Source: MGML01 sp034416335
GTDB taxonomy: Bacteria; Chloroflexota; Dehalococcoidia; Dehalococcoidales; UBA2162
DNA: 64,000 nucleotides
Direction: 5' to 3'
NCBI GenBank assembly: GCA_034416335.1
Contig: DAOULV010000024.1
Coordinates: 122,756-186,755 of the forward strand
Made by a program: the position numbers and the translations under genes. How positions within the stretch are numbered: the first letter of the stretch is position 1; each line of letters begins with the position of its first letter. Of the stretch, positions 1 through 9,197 are shown in pieces. Under the pieces are notes generated by a model that had not been told where the DNA came from, made no database searches, and saw only the letters and a list, made by a program, of their open reading frames with translations.

Positions 1-1611
1 TCCGGACAGGCGAACGAGGAAGATATTCGCACCGACACCGACGAAGCGGAAATCGAAGGCATTTTCAGGATGCCCGACAGTTCTGCTTCCGATAATCTCA
101 GGTCACTGCTTGCCGACCGAGAAATAACTCCTGAAGAAGATTCCCTGATATTCTCCTGCGTTTTCCGCCGCCAGAGCCGCACCACACCCAGAATTAACCG
201 CCAGGCCGTGCCCCGCGCCCTGCTCAGGGAAATCGGGGCTTTCCTGGTCGATATCCACGGACAGAGCGGCCACCTGTCCTTACTCGATAAAGAAAATCAC
301 CTGGAATTCATCGACAGCTACGCGCATAACAATAAACTCAGGCAGGAATTCGCCGAAAAAGCAACCGAACTCCACCGGATGGAACGTGAATTGCAGGAAT
401 TGTCCGGCAAAGAGAAGGACTTCTCTAAACAGACCGAACTGCTGAATTTCCAGATAAATGAAATAAGGCAGGCAGAATTAATTGAGGGAGAGGACAGTGA
501 ACTGGAAACCGAACTTGCTGTCCTTTCCTCCGCCGAAAAACTGAAAGCCACGTCGTATGAGGTATATTCGCTGCTCAACAGTGACGACATCGCGATGACT
601 TCATCGTCAGCGATAGACCGGCTTAACGAGGCCCTGCCGCTGCTGGGCAGGATGCTGGAGACCGACCCCTCGCTGAAAGCGCGGTTCGACCGCCTGGAAA
701 GTGCCGTTTACGAACTTGCCGAGATAGCGCAGGAAGTGAAGAACTACGGGGAAGGACTGGACTTCAATCCCGAGCGGCTGGAGGAAGTACAGGACCGGCT
801 CGAGTTGATACGTACCTTCAAGAGAAAATACGGCGGCTCGATACCCAAGGTACTTGAATACCTGGTAAACGCTGAAAAGGAACTGGAAGGGCTGGCTTTC
901 TCCGATGAACGGATTGAGCAGCTGGAAGCCGGCATAAAAGAACTGAAAGTCGATATGGGTAAACTGGCCGATGAGATTACCTGTGAACGCGTCAGGGCAG
1001 CGGAAGAACTGGAAAAATCGGTAAAGAATGAGCTGACCGAGCTTGAAATGGCCGGGGTGGAATTCAGGGTTGATATCAACCGGGAACTGGATGATGAGGG
1101 ACTCCCACTGCCGGACGGAAATTCCTATGGCTATAGTGTTACCGGCATCGACGAAGTCGAATTTATGGCGTCGACCAATCCCGGCGAAGCAATGAAGCCA
1201 CTGGCGAAGATAGCCTCTACCGGTGAAATTTCACGTTTCATGCTGGCCCTCAAGTGCGCCCTGGCGGAAGCCGACACTATCCCCGTGCTGGTCTTCGATG
1301 AGATAGATATCGGTGTTGGCGGCAGGAGCGGCGAGGTAATCGGTCGGAAGCTGTGGAACCTCTCCCGCACCCACCAGGTGACCTGCGTCACCCACCTGCC
1401 CCAGATAGCCGCTTTTGCTGACTCCCATTACAGCGTCACCAAGGCAAGCGCCGGCGACCGTACCGTCAGCAATATCAAATCGCTTTCCGACGAAGAAAAG
1501 CTGAACGAACTCGCCGTAATGGTCAGCGGACCCGAAATCACGGACTCCTCCCTCAACACAGCCCGCGAACTGCTAAAACGTGCGGAGGAGTGGAAGAAAA
1601 ATCACTCTTAA
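1..1611 (+). CDS. recN: DNA repair protein RecN, 5' end missing
   Basis: SMC-like ATPase of recombinational double-strand break repair. The reading frame is open from base 1, so the gene starts before the window; the first ATG at 70 is internal. The missing N-terminus (roughly 65-75 residues against the ~540-residue family) would carry the Walker A loop. Visible landmarks are the family motif VDIHGQSGH, a long coiled-coil middle (about codons 110-330 of the visible frame), the ABC signature STGEISR (usually SGGELSR, so Gly to Thr at the second position), Walker B VLVFDEID and the H-loop THLPQIAAFAD. The gene ends in TAA and is followed by a palindromic repeat. Identity is firm; the signature substitution is a small oddity. 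Confidence 0.96.
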   Translation, partial: SGQANEEDIRTDTDEAEIEGIFRMPDSSASDNLRSLLADREITPEEDSLIFSCVFRRQSRTTPRINRQAVPRALLREIGAFLVDIHGQSGHLSLLDKENHLEFIDSYAHNNKLRQEFAEKATELHRMERELQELSGKEKDFSKQTELLNFQINEIRQAELIEGEDSELETELAVLSSAEKLKATSYEVYSLLNSDDIAMTSSSAIDRLNEALPLLGRMLETDPSLKARFDRLESAVYELAEIAQEVKNYGEGLDFNPERLEEVQDRLELIRTFKRKYGGSIPKVLEYLVNAEKELEGLAFSDERIEQLEAGIKELKVDMGKLADEITCERVRAAEELEKSVKNELTELEMAGVEFRVDINRELDDEGLPLPDGNSYGYSVTGIDEVEFMASTNPGEAMKPLAKIASTGEISRFMLALKCALAEADTIPVLVFDEIDIGVGGRSGEVIGRKLWNLSRTHQVTCVTHLPQIAAFADSHYSVTKASAGDRTVSNIKSLSDEEKLNELAVMVSGPEITDSSLNTARELLKRAEEWKKNHS

Positions 1612-1702
1612 AAGCAAATCAGCATTCCGTACCTGATACGGAATTCAGGAAACCTACGATCAGCGAAAATCCACACTAAATTCTGCGTATAGTCATCCGC
1701 TA

Positions 1703-1804
1703 TGTCATTGCGAGGAGTCCGCCGCAGGCGGACGACGCGGCAATCCGTGCTCTCGAAAACACGGATTGCTTCGCCCCGACTTTGTCGGGGCGAAGCAATG
1801 ACAG
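1703..1804. repeat. Palindromic intergenic repeat (REP/MITE-like)
   Basis: The element is bounded by the inverted ends TGTCATTGC and GCAATGACA. Inside are three hairpins: 1717-1733 (GTCCGCC/GGCGGAC), 1741-1768 (CAATCCGTG/CACGGATTG) and 1772-1792 (CGCCCCGAC/GTCGGGGCG). It fills the spacer between recN and the convergent alcohol dehydrogenase. No coding potential is seen. Elements with cattgcgagg...gcaatgac ends are commonly dispersed in bacterial genomes; only one copy of this type occurs in the window. Confidence 0.85.
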
Positions 1805-1811
1805 AAATATT

Positions 1812-2894
1812 TTAATCGAACACGATTACATTGCGCAGAGGTTTTCCGCTGATGGTCGATTCTATGGCATCGTTTATCTTCTCGAGCGGATATCGGTTCG
1901 TAACGAGTTCATCCAGCTTAAGCTGCCCCGTCTTGTACAGGTCTATCATTTTCGGTATATCCGTTTTCAGGTTAGTCGAACCCATAAAGGCACCTGTAAG
2001 CTGTTTTTCCGTGGCTATTATCCCCATCGGTGAAAAACACAACTGGTCCTGCACCGGAGGTAATCCTATTACTACGGTGTTGCCACGTGGTCCCGTCAGC
2101 ATCATCCCCTGGTTTATAGCCGCTACACTCCCAACCGTAATAAAAACATAGTCAGCGCCCCTGCCGTATGTCAGTTCTCTCACGGCATCGGCGGCATCCT
2201 CGCGGGTGGCGTTTACCTTATGAGTCGCTCCGAACTTCATTGCCGTTTCCGTTTTTTCATCCAGTACGTCCATACCGATGATAGGATAGGCTCCCGAAAT
2301 AGCCGCACCCTGGATAGCATTGATGCCTACTCCGCCAAGCCCCATCACCACCACGCTTTCCATGGGCTGTACCCTTGCCCGGTTTACTACAGCGCCGAAC
2401 CCGGTGATAACACCGCAGGACATCAGCGCCGCACTCTCCAGCGGCATATCGGGCGGTATCTTCATCAACTGGGACTCGCTGACAAGAGCGTACTCGGCAA
2501 AGCCGGAAACCTTTCCCTTCTGGTCGATGGGCTGTCCGTCTTTGGTGCGAAGCCTGACATTTTCCATCGGCTTAAATTTTTCCGTGCAGAGGTGAGGTAG
2601 CCCGGAAACGCAGTAATAGCATTTCCCGCAGGAAGACAGCAGGGTAACCATTACCGGGTCGCCCGGCTTGAAAGCGGTCACTTCCAGTCCAACCTCCTCC
2701 ACATACCCGGCCGACTCGTGCCCGCCGATAAAAGGCAGCCTGCCGGGGAGTTCTCCCTTGATGTCGTGAATATCGCTGTGGCACACGGCAGTCGCCGCCA
2801 GTTTCACTTTTAGTTCGCCCTTACCGGGCGCCGCCATTTCTATTTCTTCCACTACCAGTGGTTTCCCGAATTCATAACAAACAGCAGCTTTCAT
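1812..2894 (-). CDS. Zinc-dependent alcohol dehydrogenase (MDR family), copy 1
   Basis: NAD(P)-dependent medium-chain dehydrogenase/reductase, 360 aa. The GroES-like half has catalytic zinc ligands at Cys-His (ATAVCHSD) and GGHESAG. The structural zinc site is complete: four cysteines as C-x2-C-x2-C-x7-C within CGKCYYC...LC. The Rossmann half carries MGLGGVGINAIQ. The start ATG follows GGGAGGG. It lies 13 bases downstream of a second, clearly paralogous dehydrogenase on the same strand that begins with the same residues (MKAAVCYEFGKPL), so the pair is a tandem duplication and probably co-transcribed. The substrate cannot be read from sequence; class III-like or aryl/alkyl alcohol dehydrogenases are the nearest types. 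Confidence 0.93.
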   Translation of the reverse strand: MKAAVCYEFGKPLVVEEIEMAAPGKGELKVKLAATAVCHSDIHDIKGELPGRLPFIGGHESAGYVEEVGLEVTAFKPGDPVMVTLLSSCGKCYYCVSGLPHLCTEKFKPMENVRLRTKDGQPIDQKGKVSGFAEYALVSESQLMKIPPDMPLESAALMSCGVITGFGAVVNRARVQPMESVVVMGLGGVGINAIQGAAISGAYPIIGMDVLDEKTETAMKFGATHKVNATREDAADAVRELTYGRGADYVFITVGSVAAINQGMMLTGPRGNTVVIGLPPVQDQLCFSPMGIIATEKQLTGAFMGSTNLKTDIPKMIDLYKTGQLKLDELVTNRYPLEKINDAIESTISGKPLRNVIVFD

Positions 2895-2907
2895 TATTTC
2901 CCTCCCG

Positions 2908-3996
2908 TTATTCTCCTATCATTACTATATTTCGTACCACTTCGCCTTTCGAAGTGGACTCGATAGCGTCATTGATTTTGTCCAGCGTGTAGTGGCCTGA
3001 AATCAGTTCGTCCAGTTTCAGTTTGCCCTCCCGGTACAGCTCCACCAGACGAGGGATATCGATGTTAAGCCGGGTCGAACCGCCCCCGCAGCCGGTAAGG
3101 ACTCTTTCACCGGCAATGAAGTCAAAAGCCATAAAGTCGAACCTCTCCTTTACCGGTACCAGACCGATGAGGACGGTCGTGCCGCGCTGGGCGGACATGA
3201 AAAAACCCTGTTTCAGGGCTGCGGCGCTGCCGACGGTAACGAAGACATAGTCAGCCCCTCTGCCGTGAGTCATTGCCTGTACCGCTTTCGTCGGGTCTTC
3301 CTCTCTGGCGGAGTTTACCGTATGGGTGGCGCCGAATTTCTTCGCCATCTCCAGCTTACTGTCGAGGATATCCACGGCGATTACCGGATAGGCTCCGGCA
3401 ATGGCGGCTGCCTGTATGGTGTTCAGACCAACCCCTCCCGTACCGACAACGAGAACGCTGTGAAGAGGTTTGATATCGGCGCGGTTAATAACTGCCCCGT
3501 ATCCGGTCAGGACACCGCAGGAAATCAGGGCGGCTTTATCCATCGGCATATCATCGGGTATGACCACGCACTGTCTTTCCGAAACGACCGTGTATTCGGC
3601 AAAACCTCCCACCGGACCCGCCATAGGCGCCAGCGGCTCTCCCTTCTTGTTCCTGTGGTGGGGCGGCATTACCGGCTTATTCTCGCAAAGGTGAGGAAGT
3701 CCCGTCATGCAGTAATAGCAGAATCCGCATCCTGACGGTGTCGTGGAGAGTATCACTGGATCACCGGGCTTGACTGATGTCACCCCTTCTCCTACTTCGT
3801 CCACGTAACCGGCAGTCTCGTGTCCGGGCAGACCGGGCAGCCGGCCGGGAAGTTCGCCCGAGATACAGTGAAGGTCGCTGTGGCAGACCGCAGTAGCCAT
3901 AACACGGATCTTGACTTCACCCGCTCCGGGCGGTTCAAGTTCAACTTCTTCGACGGAAAGAGGTTTACCGAACTCGTAACAGACAGCAGCTTTCAT
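2908..3996 (-). CDS. Zinc-dependent alcohol dehydrogenase (MDR family), copy 2
   Basis: Paralogue of the next gene, 362 aa from the chosen start. Two ATGs sit side by side; AGGAGG is 5 bases before the second (3996) and only 2 before the first, so MKAAVCYEF is taken as the N-terminus, which also matches the paralogue. Catalytic zinc motifs (AVCHSD, GHETAG), the structural four-cysteine lobe (CGFCYYC...LC) and the nucleotide loop VGTGGVGLNTIQ are intact. The two proteins diverge around the substrate pocket and in the loop after the structural zinc, suggesting different substrates. It is the first gene of the pair, with its promoter somewhere in the 4000-4086 spacer. Confidence 0.93.
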   Translation of the reverse strand: MKAAVCYEFGKPLSVEEVELEPPGAGEVKIRVMATAVCHSDLHCISGELPGRLPGLPGHETAGYVDEVGEGVTSVKPGDPVILSTTPSGCGFCYYCMTGLPHLCENKPVMPPHHRNKKGEPLAPMAGPVGGFAEYTVVSERQCVVIPDDMPMDKAALISCGVLTGYGAVINRADIKPLHSVLVVGTGGVGLNTIQAAAIAGAYPVIAVDILDSKLEMAKKFGATHTVNSAREEDPTKAVQAMTHGRGADYVFVTVGSAAALKQGFFMSAQRGTTVLIGLVPVKERFDFMAFDFIAGERVLTGCGGGSTRLNIDIPRLVELYREGKLKLDELISGHYTLDKINDAIESTSKGEVVRNIVMIGE

Positions 3997-4086
3997 CATT
4001 ACCTCCTGAGTAAAACGAAATATTGCAGGATAAGAATAACACAAACAGCAATACGAAAAGAAGATATTAGAAAAAGGTTTTAAGGA

Positions 4087-4656
4087 CTATTTGTTGAAAA
4101 AAAGTGAAGGCCAGTATTTGAATATCAGGTAGAAAACTCTCCTGCGGTTAATTAATATCCCTGCAGCCATTACGGGAGCGATTACGGCTAAGAAAAAGAC
4201 TGGATTATATATCAGCGTGATAACCAGCAGTGTTATAACGGTAACGACCTCCGAGAATATCAGCACTCTTTTGTCCTTCTTTGTCAGGGCAGCGGTAACG
4301 ATTACCAGGCCTATCCAGCCAAGACCTACTACCCGAGAGATGACCACTCCGGCTAATGAAAAATACCCGAGGGCGCACAGCAGGAAAACAGTATCGACCT
4401 CGACGTCGTACTTCCCCAGTCTGCCCTCTCTTTCCCCCAGGTAGCGCCTGGCGGCCTTGCCGTCGAAAATATCGGTGGCGGCACCGACCAGGGTTATAAT
4501 AACCACAGCCGAATAGACGCTGTTTCCGGAAAAACTCATCCCAAGGATGATAAAACCGGCGATAAGCCGGCTCAGGGTCAGAATATCGGGAAGATTTCTT
4601 TTCAGTGAAGATATTTCTACTGCCGGTTGCGCGTGAAGACTGTTATTATCCTTCAT
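4087..4656 (-). CDS. CDP-alcohol phosphatidyltransferase family membrane protein
   Basis: Integral membrane enzyme, 189 aa, that would transfer a phosphatidyl group from a CDP-alcohol to a second alcohol in phospholipid synthesis. The family signature is present near residues 60-85: DIFDGKAAR followed by GKYD and VEVD. The aspartates are all there, but the spacing between the AR pair and the downstream glycine is longer than the textbook pattern. About five hydrophobic segments are visible. The acceptor (glycerol-phosphate, inositol, other) cannot be told. It is separated from the upstream macroglobulin gene by a strong hairpin, so it is probably transcribed alone. Confidence 0.85.
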   Translation of the reverse strand: MKDNNSLHAQPAVEISSLKRNLPDILTLSRLIAGFIILGMSFSGNSVYSAVVIITLVGAATDIFDGKAARRYLGEREGRLGKYDVEVDTVFLLCALGYFSLAGVVISRVVGLGWIGLVIVTAALTKKDKRVLIFSEVVTVITLLVITLIYNPVFFLAVIAPVMAAGILINRRRVFYLIFKYWPSLFFNK

Positions 4657-4694
4657 CTTACCGGCAGTTTATCACAATTCCAGGGAAATGGTAA

Positions 4695-4736
4695 CAGGGT
4701 TCTCCCGGGAACGATTATGTTCCCGGGAGAACCCTG
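4695..4736 (-). terminator. Strong hairpin after the macroglobulin gene
   Basis: A perfect 18-bp stem (CAGGGTTCTCCCGGGAAC and its complement) with a six-base loop. It stands just past the stop of the minus-strand macroglobulin gene. The T-run on the minus strand is weak, so it could also act as an mRNA 3' stabiliser. Confidence 0.75.
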
Positions 4737-4747
4737 CCTGCTGATAA

Positions 4748-7700
4748 CTAATTTCCAGATACGACCATGTCTTCGCCCAGTGTTTCTCCTCTTATCTCCG
4801 GTTTGTAGTAGGAATAGGCTTGCGAACTGACGGCTTTTGCCTTCACCGGGTACTGGGCTTTTACGTTAAAGCTGAAGGATACAATGTCGCCGGACAGCAT
4901 GTTCTCGATGTAGAATATAACCTTTCTTCCGGCAACTTCATACCGCTTGATATTATCGTCGTTTTCCACAACCTCGATTATGGAATCGGTAACCGGTACG
5001 AAGCCGGTGGGAACGGAGACATCCAGTACCACCATTCCGGCTTCCATGTATTCAGATGGATTGAATTCCACACTCGCGGATACTTTCACCAGGTCGTTTA
5101 CCTCGACCTGCGTTACGTCGTAGTCCACGTTGACCTTCAGGATTTCCTCGGCTTCTCCCGTTTCCGGCAGGTTATACCTTTTCACCACCTGAGCAATTGC
5201 TTCACCGCTGCCGGATACGCTCAGAGATACATTCTCATTCACCGGGACTTCCACGACCTGAAGAACGTCGAAATTTTCCTGGTCTATCTTAATATCGGTC
5301 TTTTGGCCGGCAGCATCGACAGTCACCTTCAAATCAACGTCGGCACGTGTTCCGGCTGAGTACTCCGTCAACGCCTGCAGCGCAACCACGGTATCCTGCG
5401 TGGAACCGTACCCGCCGTAGGCATTCCTCTGTGATACCAGCCACTTGGCGGCTCTCGAAGCGTTAAAAGCATCGCCATGAAGTGTAAGTGCCATCGTCGC
5501 ATACCCGGTGGTCTCGATTTCCGCGGTGCGGTCCATCGGGTAGGACCTCATTTCCTCTTCCGGTGCCAGCGGTACGGGACCTCCTTCGCTTCCCCAGTGA
5601 ATCCCGTTCTCATCCTCGATGGCTTTTTCCATCAGCATTGCGTAGGCGTCATCAGCCCTGGCACTTTCGGCAAATTCAAGGGCGTATGACGTGATGGCAA
5701 GAGTATACACATCGTCCATCGTATCCAGCTCGCCCTCAAGATATCCGATTGCCCTGTCGGCGGCGGATTGTTCGCCCGCTTCGAGTAAAGCGATAGCTGT
5801 ATAAGCGGTCAGCGCATTTCTGCCCTGCAGTCCGCCCAGTAATTCCTGGTGATGGAGGAAACCGACCGGGTCAAACGAACCGTCATTATTCTGGTGAGAA
5901 GTTATCCAGTCGGCGGCCTCATCGAGAATATCTTCGTCGATATATATCAGTCCCTTCGCCTGGGCGAAACTCTTCAGAACGAAGGAAGTAAGCCACAAAC
6001 TGCCTTCCTGGTCGCTCTCTCCGAATGCCGAGAAACTGCCGTCGTTGTGGCGGTAGGTCAACTCCCGCTGGTATCCGGTTATCATCAGTTTCTCCGCCTT
6101 TGCCATTATCTCAGGTTTCAGCTGACCGCTTTCCCGGAGGTATTTAGTTATGTAAACATCAGGGGCGAACACTATCATGTTCTGCTCACCGCAGCCGAAC
6201 GGCATCTGGATAAGCCCTTCCAGTCCGTCGATGGTCTGGGTAAGGTAACTCGATGTAAAGGTTATATACGCCCTGCCGGAGTCTTCGACCACGAAAAGCG
6301 GGATGGACGTGTCTATCTCGCGGGAAAGGTCGGGAGAAAGAATCAGGTTCTCCACATCTTCTCTGGATACACCTTCCGGTTCAACTATTACAGTCTTGAT
6401 AACGGCATCCGCCGATTCCTTGCTCCTGGCAGTAACCTTGACCTGGTTAACTCCGAGGGTCTTCGTCCTTATCATAAAGTCTACGCCACCGACCTCACCG
6501 GGTTCGACTGATACCGTTTTTTCCGCTGAGTCCAGCAATTCGAACCAGTCTGCTCCTTCGAGCTCTACGAAAACTTCCTGGGGCGTATCCAGGTAATTAT
6601 AGATAGCCACGCTTACCGGGAATTCCTCTCCCCGTATCGCCGAATACGGAAGATCCACCTTAACGAAGAAAGGCTGGAAAGCCACCAGTTCATCTTCGGC
6701 AATGCCCAGGCCCTTTTCATTGGACAGGGCTACGGCACGTAGCATCCAGGTGGTAATAGTATCCGGTACCTCTACCTCAAGCGATGCTTTACCACTGGAA
6801 TCGGTCGGTACTACCTCCCACAGCCACGTCTCGGGGAAGAACTGTCTGACTCTCTCTACTTCCGCCAGTCCCGAATCTCCAGTAGCTGATACTGCTGATT
6901 TAACAACAACAGGGGGAGGGACTTCCATTCCAGCATCTTCCGCCGCTTCTTCTACCGCCATAAAGATCCTGCCGCCCTGTAGTCTTTCATCTTCGTATTT
7001 CTTTCCTTCGGGTATTTCTTTATTACTCAATACGACAACACCGGCTTCATCGAAAACATCCTTCGCTCCGCGCGTATCGATCGACGGGTATATGGAAACC
7101 TCGTGGAGTTCTGCCTGAGGTGTCATATAGAGCCTCTCCAGTTCGTCGAATACCTGCTGGAGGTTTACCCGGTTTTCGGCAAGGATAAATACCGATTTGT
7201 CCACCGCGGCGATTCCGACCAGGGAAACGCCTTCGGTATCGATATCTATATCGACCTTGTCTCCGGGCGCTGCTTCTTCGGTGCTGAATTCAGCCGATAC
7301 CTTGTTAGGATATTCAGCCGTGACATCGAACGGGATATAATCGGCGGCAACCTCGCTATTCGGTAATATCTGGTAGACCAGCAACCGGGATGAAGGCGAC
7401 ATCATCGGTGTCGTTTTTATCTTTATATTGCTGCTGCTCGTATAATCCGAAAAGACCACCCTGCCGCGTGAGACCACTTCGTAATAAAAATTAACTGCCT
7501 GTTTGCTTGAATAGACCTTGAAGGTAATATCTTCTCCGACATCGGGGGTACCTTCGCTTGTTTGCTCAACCTGAATGAAGCTGCCGGAGGGAGAATACGA
7601 AGCTTCCATTTCCAGGTGTGCGGTCGCTATTCTGCGCAAGGAAGAAATTTCCCTGCATTCCACCGTTAATGCTACGGCATCCTCCGGGGGAGTAAACTCG

Positions 7701-8890
7701 ATTATCACTTTACCGTTCTCGGTGTTCACCTCTTTAGTATCGGAATTTATCTCAGAGAAATCTTTATCCAGGTACGATACGTCTACCCTTATCTTCGTCT
7801 CTACCGGCTTGTTATCAGGTGTTTCGCTTACTATCAGCATATTCAAAGGCAGGCCGGGCTTGAATACCCTGCTTTCGGGTATTATCTGAATGTTCGTCGG
7901 GGTCTCTGTTACCGTAAGCAGTTCGCTGGTTTTTTCCACGTAACCGGTAGACTGCTCGGTTACCGTTATATCGAGCATTACGTTGCCCATACCGCCAGCG
8001 GCAGGTACCCCCGCCACATAGCCCGGTGCCTGCAGCGTGAAATCCGTACTGCCGTCTATGGACTTGGAAAAGGTTGCGTATTTTTCCCATTCACCCACGT
8101 ATCGTGACGCGACTATTTCAAGCTCTCCCTTTACCGGCTTACCGAAACTGTATTCGGCGGAAACAACGCCGGTTATTTCTTCATCTATCAGGAACCATTC
8201 CCGGGGAAGTTCGGTACTTACCTCGTATTTCGGCAGAACGTATTCTTCCACCCGGACGTCGAGCTGTGTTTTCTCTTTTTCCGTTACCGCAGTCAGCTTC
8301 CAGACTCCCAGGTTCGGCTCGTCGGATATGGGTAAATCCAGGGTCACCAGGCCGTAATCAACAGTCGATAACTCTCTCCGGAATATCTTGATCCCTTTGG
8401 CATCGAGCACCTCGATGGTAACTTTTTCCTGGACAGGTTTGAGTTCTGCGTTCAGGGTAATCGCCCTGATATGAATTGTCTGCCCCGGTTTATATATGGG
8501 TTTATCTGTCTCCAGGAATACCAGAAAATCATTTTCTATTTTAACTTCGGCTTTTTCATCGAACCCTGTACCTTTAACGCGGATTTCATATTTGCCTTCT
8601 TCAACATCGGGGACTTCCATTTCAATCATGCCCTTGCCCGTCACTGTCTTGTTTACCTGCTGTATCTCGCGACCGTCATCCAGTAAGGTAATTTCTATAT
8701 TGTCTTTTACGGCTTTACCTTCGCTGAACAGACTGACCGACATCGTTTCCGTACTGTTGCTCTGCAGGACCTGAGGTATTACCGCCATGTAACTGTCCGC
8801 CGCTTCGACACGGCAGGAACAGCCGGGTATTATTAAAGTCGAAACAACGGCGAGGACAAGTAACAGCGATGTTATCAACCTGTATTTCAT
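4748..8890 (-). CDS. Alpha-2-macroglobulin-like thioester lipoprotein
   Basis: Large surface protein, 1380 aa, expected to trap proteases by a bait and thioester mechanism. The N-terminus is a lipoprotein signal: hydrophobic core, then IIPGC with Cys24 as probable lipidated residue. Repeated MG (macroglobulin) beta domains fill residues ~30-620. The block FPETWLW (~685), then VPDTITTW and AFQPFFV, is very like vertebrate A2M and complement proteins. The thioester GCGEQNM is intact (Cys900, Gln903) and leads into an alpha-helical thioester domain (TGYQREL, GSFSAFGE, LTSFVLKSFAQAK). The C-terminal ~100 residues (from ~1277) resemble the animal receptor-binding domain, ending near AYSYYKPEIRGE. 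No penicillin-binding protein 1C gene lies next to it, unlike the usual enterobacterial A2M. SD AAGGAGGGG precedes the ATG. The family is certain; the in vivo target is unknown. Confidence 0.93.
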   Translation of the reverse strand: MKYRLITSLLLVLAVVSTLIIPGCSCRVEAADSYMAVIPQVLQSNSTETMSVSLFSEGKAVKDNIEITLLDDGREIQQVNKTVTGKGMIEMEVPDVEEGKYEIRVKGTGFDEKAEVKIENDFLVFLETDKPIYKPGQTIHIRAITLNAELKPVQEKVTIEVLDAKGIKIFRRELSTVDYGLVTLDLPISDEPNLGVWKLTAVTEKEKTQLDVRVEEYVLPKYEVSTELPREWFLIDEEITGVVSAEYSFGKPVKGELEIVASRYVGEWEKYATFSKSIDGSTDFTLQAPGYVAGVPAAGGMGNVMLDITVTEQSTGYVEKTSELLTVTETPTNIQIIPESRVFKPGLPLNMLIVSETPDNKPVETKIRVDVSYLDKDFSEINSDTKEVNTENGKVIIEFTPPEDAVALTVECREISSLRRIATAHLEMEASYSPSGSFIQVEQTSEGTPDVGEDITFKVYSSKQAVNFYYEVVSRGRVVFSDYTSSSNIKIKTTPMMSPSSRLLVYQILPNSEVAADYIPFDVTAEYPNKVSAEFSTEEAAPGDKVDIDIDTEGVSLVGIAAVDKSVFILAENRVNLQQVFDELERLYMTPQAELHEVSIYPSIDTRGAKDVFDEAGVVVLSNKEIPEGKKYEDERLQGGRIFMAVEEAAEDAGMEVPPPVVVKSAVSATGDSGLAEVERVRQFFPETWLWEVVPTDSSGKASLEVEVPDTITTWMLRAVALSNEKGLGIAEDELVAFQPFFVKVDLPYSAIRGEEFPVSVAIYNYLDTPQEVFVELEGADWFELLDSAEKTVSVEPGEVGGVDFMIRTKTLGVNQVKVTARSKESADAVIKTVIVEPEGVSREDVENLILSPDLSREIDTSIPLFVVEDSGRAYITFTSSYLTQTIDGLEGLIQMPFGCGEQNMIVFAPDVYITKYLRESGQLKPEIMAKAEKLMITGYQRELTYRHNDGSFSAFGESDQEGSLWLTSFVLKSFAQAKGLIYIDEDILDEAADWITSHQNNDGSFDPVGFLHHQELLGGLQGRNALTAYTAIALLEAGEQSAADRAIGYLEGELDTMDDVYTLAITSYALEFAESARADDAYAMLMEKAIEDENGIHWGSEGGPVPLAPEEEMRSYPMDRTAEIETTGYATMALTLHGDAFNASRAAKWLVSQRNAYGGYGSTQDTVVALQALTEYSAGTRADVDLKVTVDAAGQKTDIKIDQENFDVLQVVEVPVNENVSLSVSGSGEAIAQVVKRYNLPETGEAEEILKVNVDYDVTQVEVNDLVKVSASVEFNPSEYMEAGMVVLDVSVPTGFVPVTDSIIEVVENDDNIKRYEVAGRKVIFYIENMLSGDIVSFSFNVKAQYPVKAKAVSSQAYSYYKPEIRGETLGEDMVVSGN

Positions 8891-9197
8891 CTTTCCCCTC
8901 CTTGAAGATATTTCCGATTTTCTAAGTATATTAACGCAAGAATACCGGAAAGGATAGTACCGGATGTATATTTACGAAGGTATTATTCGGCTCCGGTTGT
9001 AATAATACTCATCCATCCAGACCTATGAGGCCGGGTATAGACGGGTCATTCCCGCCCTGGCAGGCGGAGTAGTGTTTGAAAGAAGACACAGCCGTTATAT
9101 AATGTTCAGGTAAACAAAGCAGACGCAGCTAAAGAGAATATACATCCGCAGTGCGGATCATTAAAGGAAACAACTTGCATCAAGGGGGTGATGCCCG
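8891..9197. other. Divergent spacer between macroglobulin and kinase genes
   Basis: No open frame of note. It must contain the promoters of both divergent genes. The kinase-side promoter is listed separately; no convincing consensus was found for the minus-strand gene. Confidence 0.6.
9076..9103 (+). promoter_or_regulatory. Sigma-70-type promoter of the PAS kinase gene
   Basis: TTGAAA (9076-9081) and TATAAT (9098-9103) are separated by 16 bases, about 95 bases before the start codon at 9198. Confidence 0.6.

Noticed and set aside
5849..6511. 220-codon frame antisense to the macroglobulin gene
   Set aside because: Lies inside the thioester domain coding region on the other strand; no motif.
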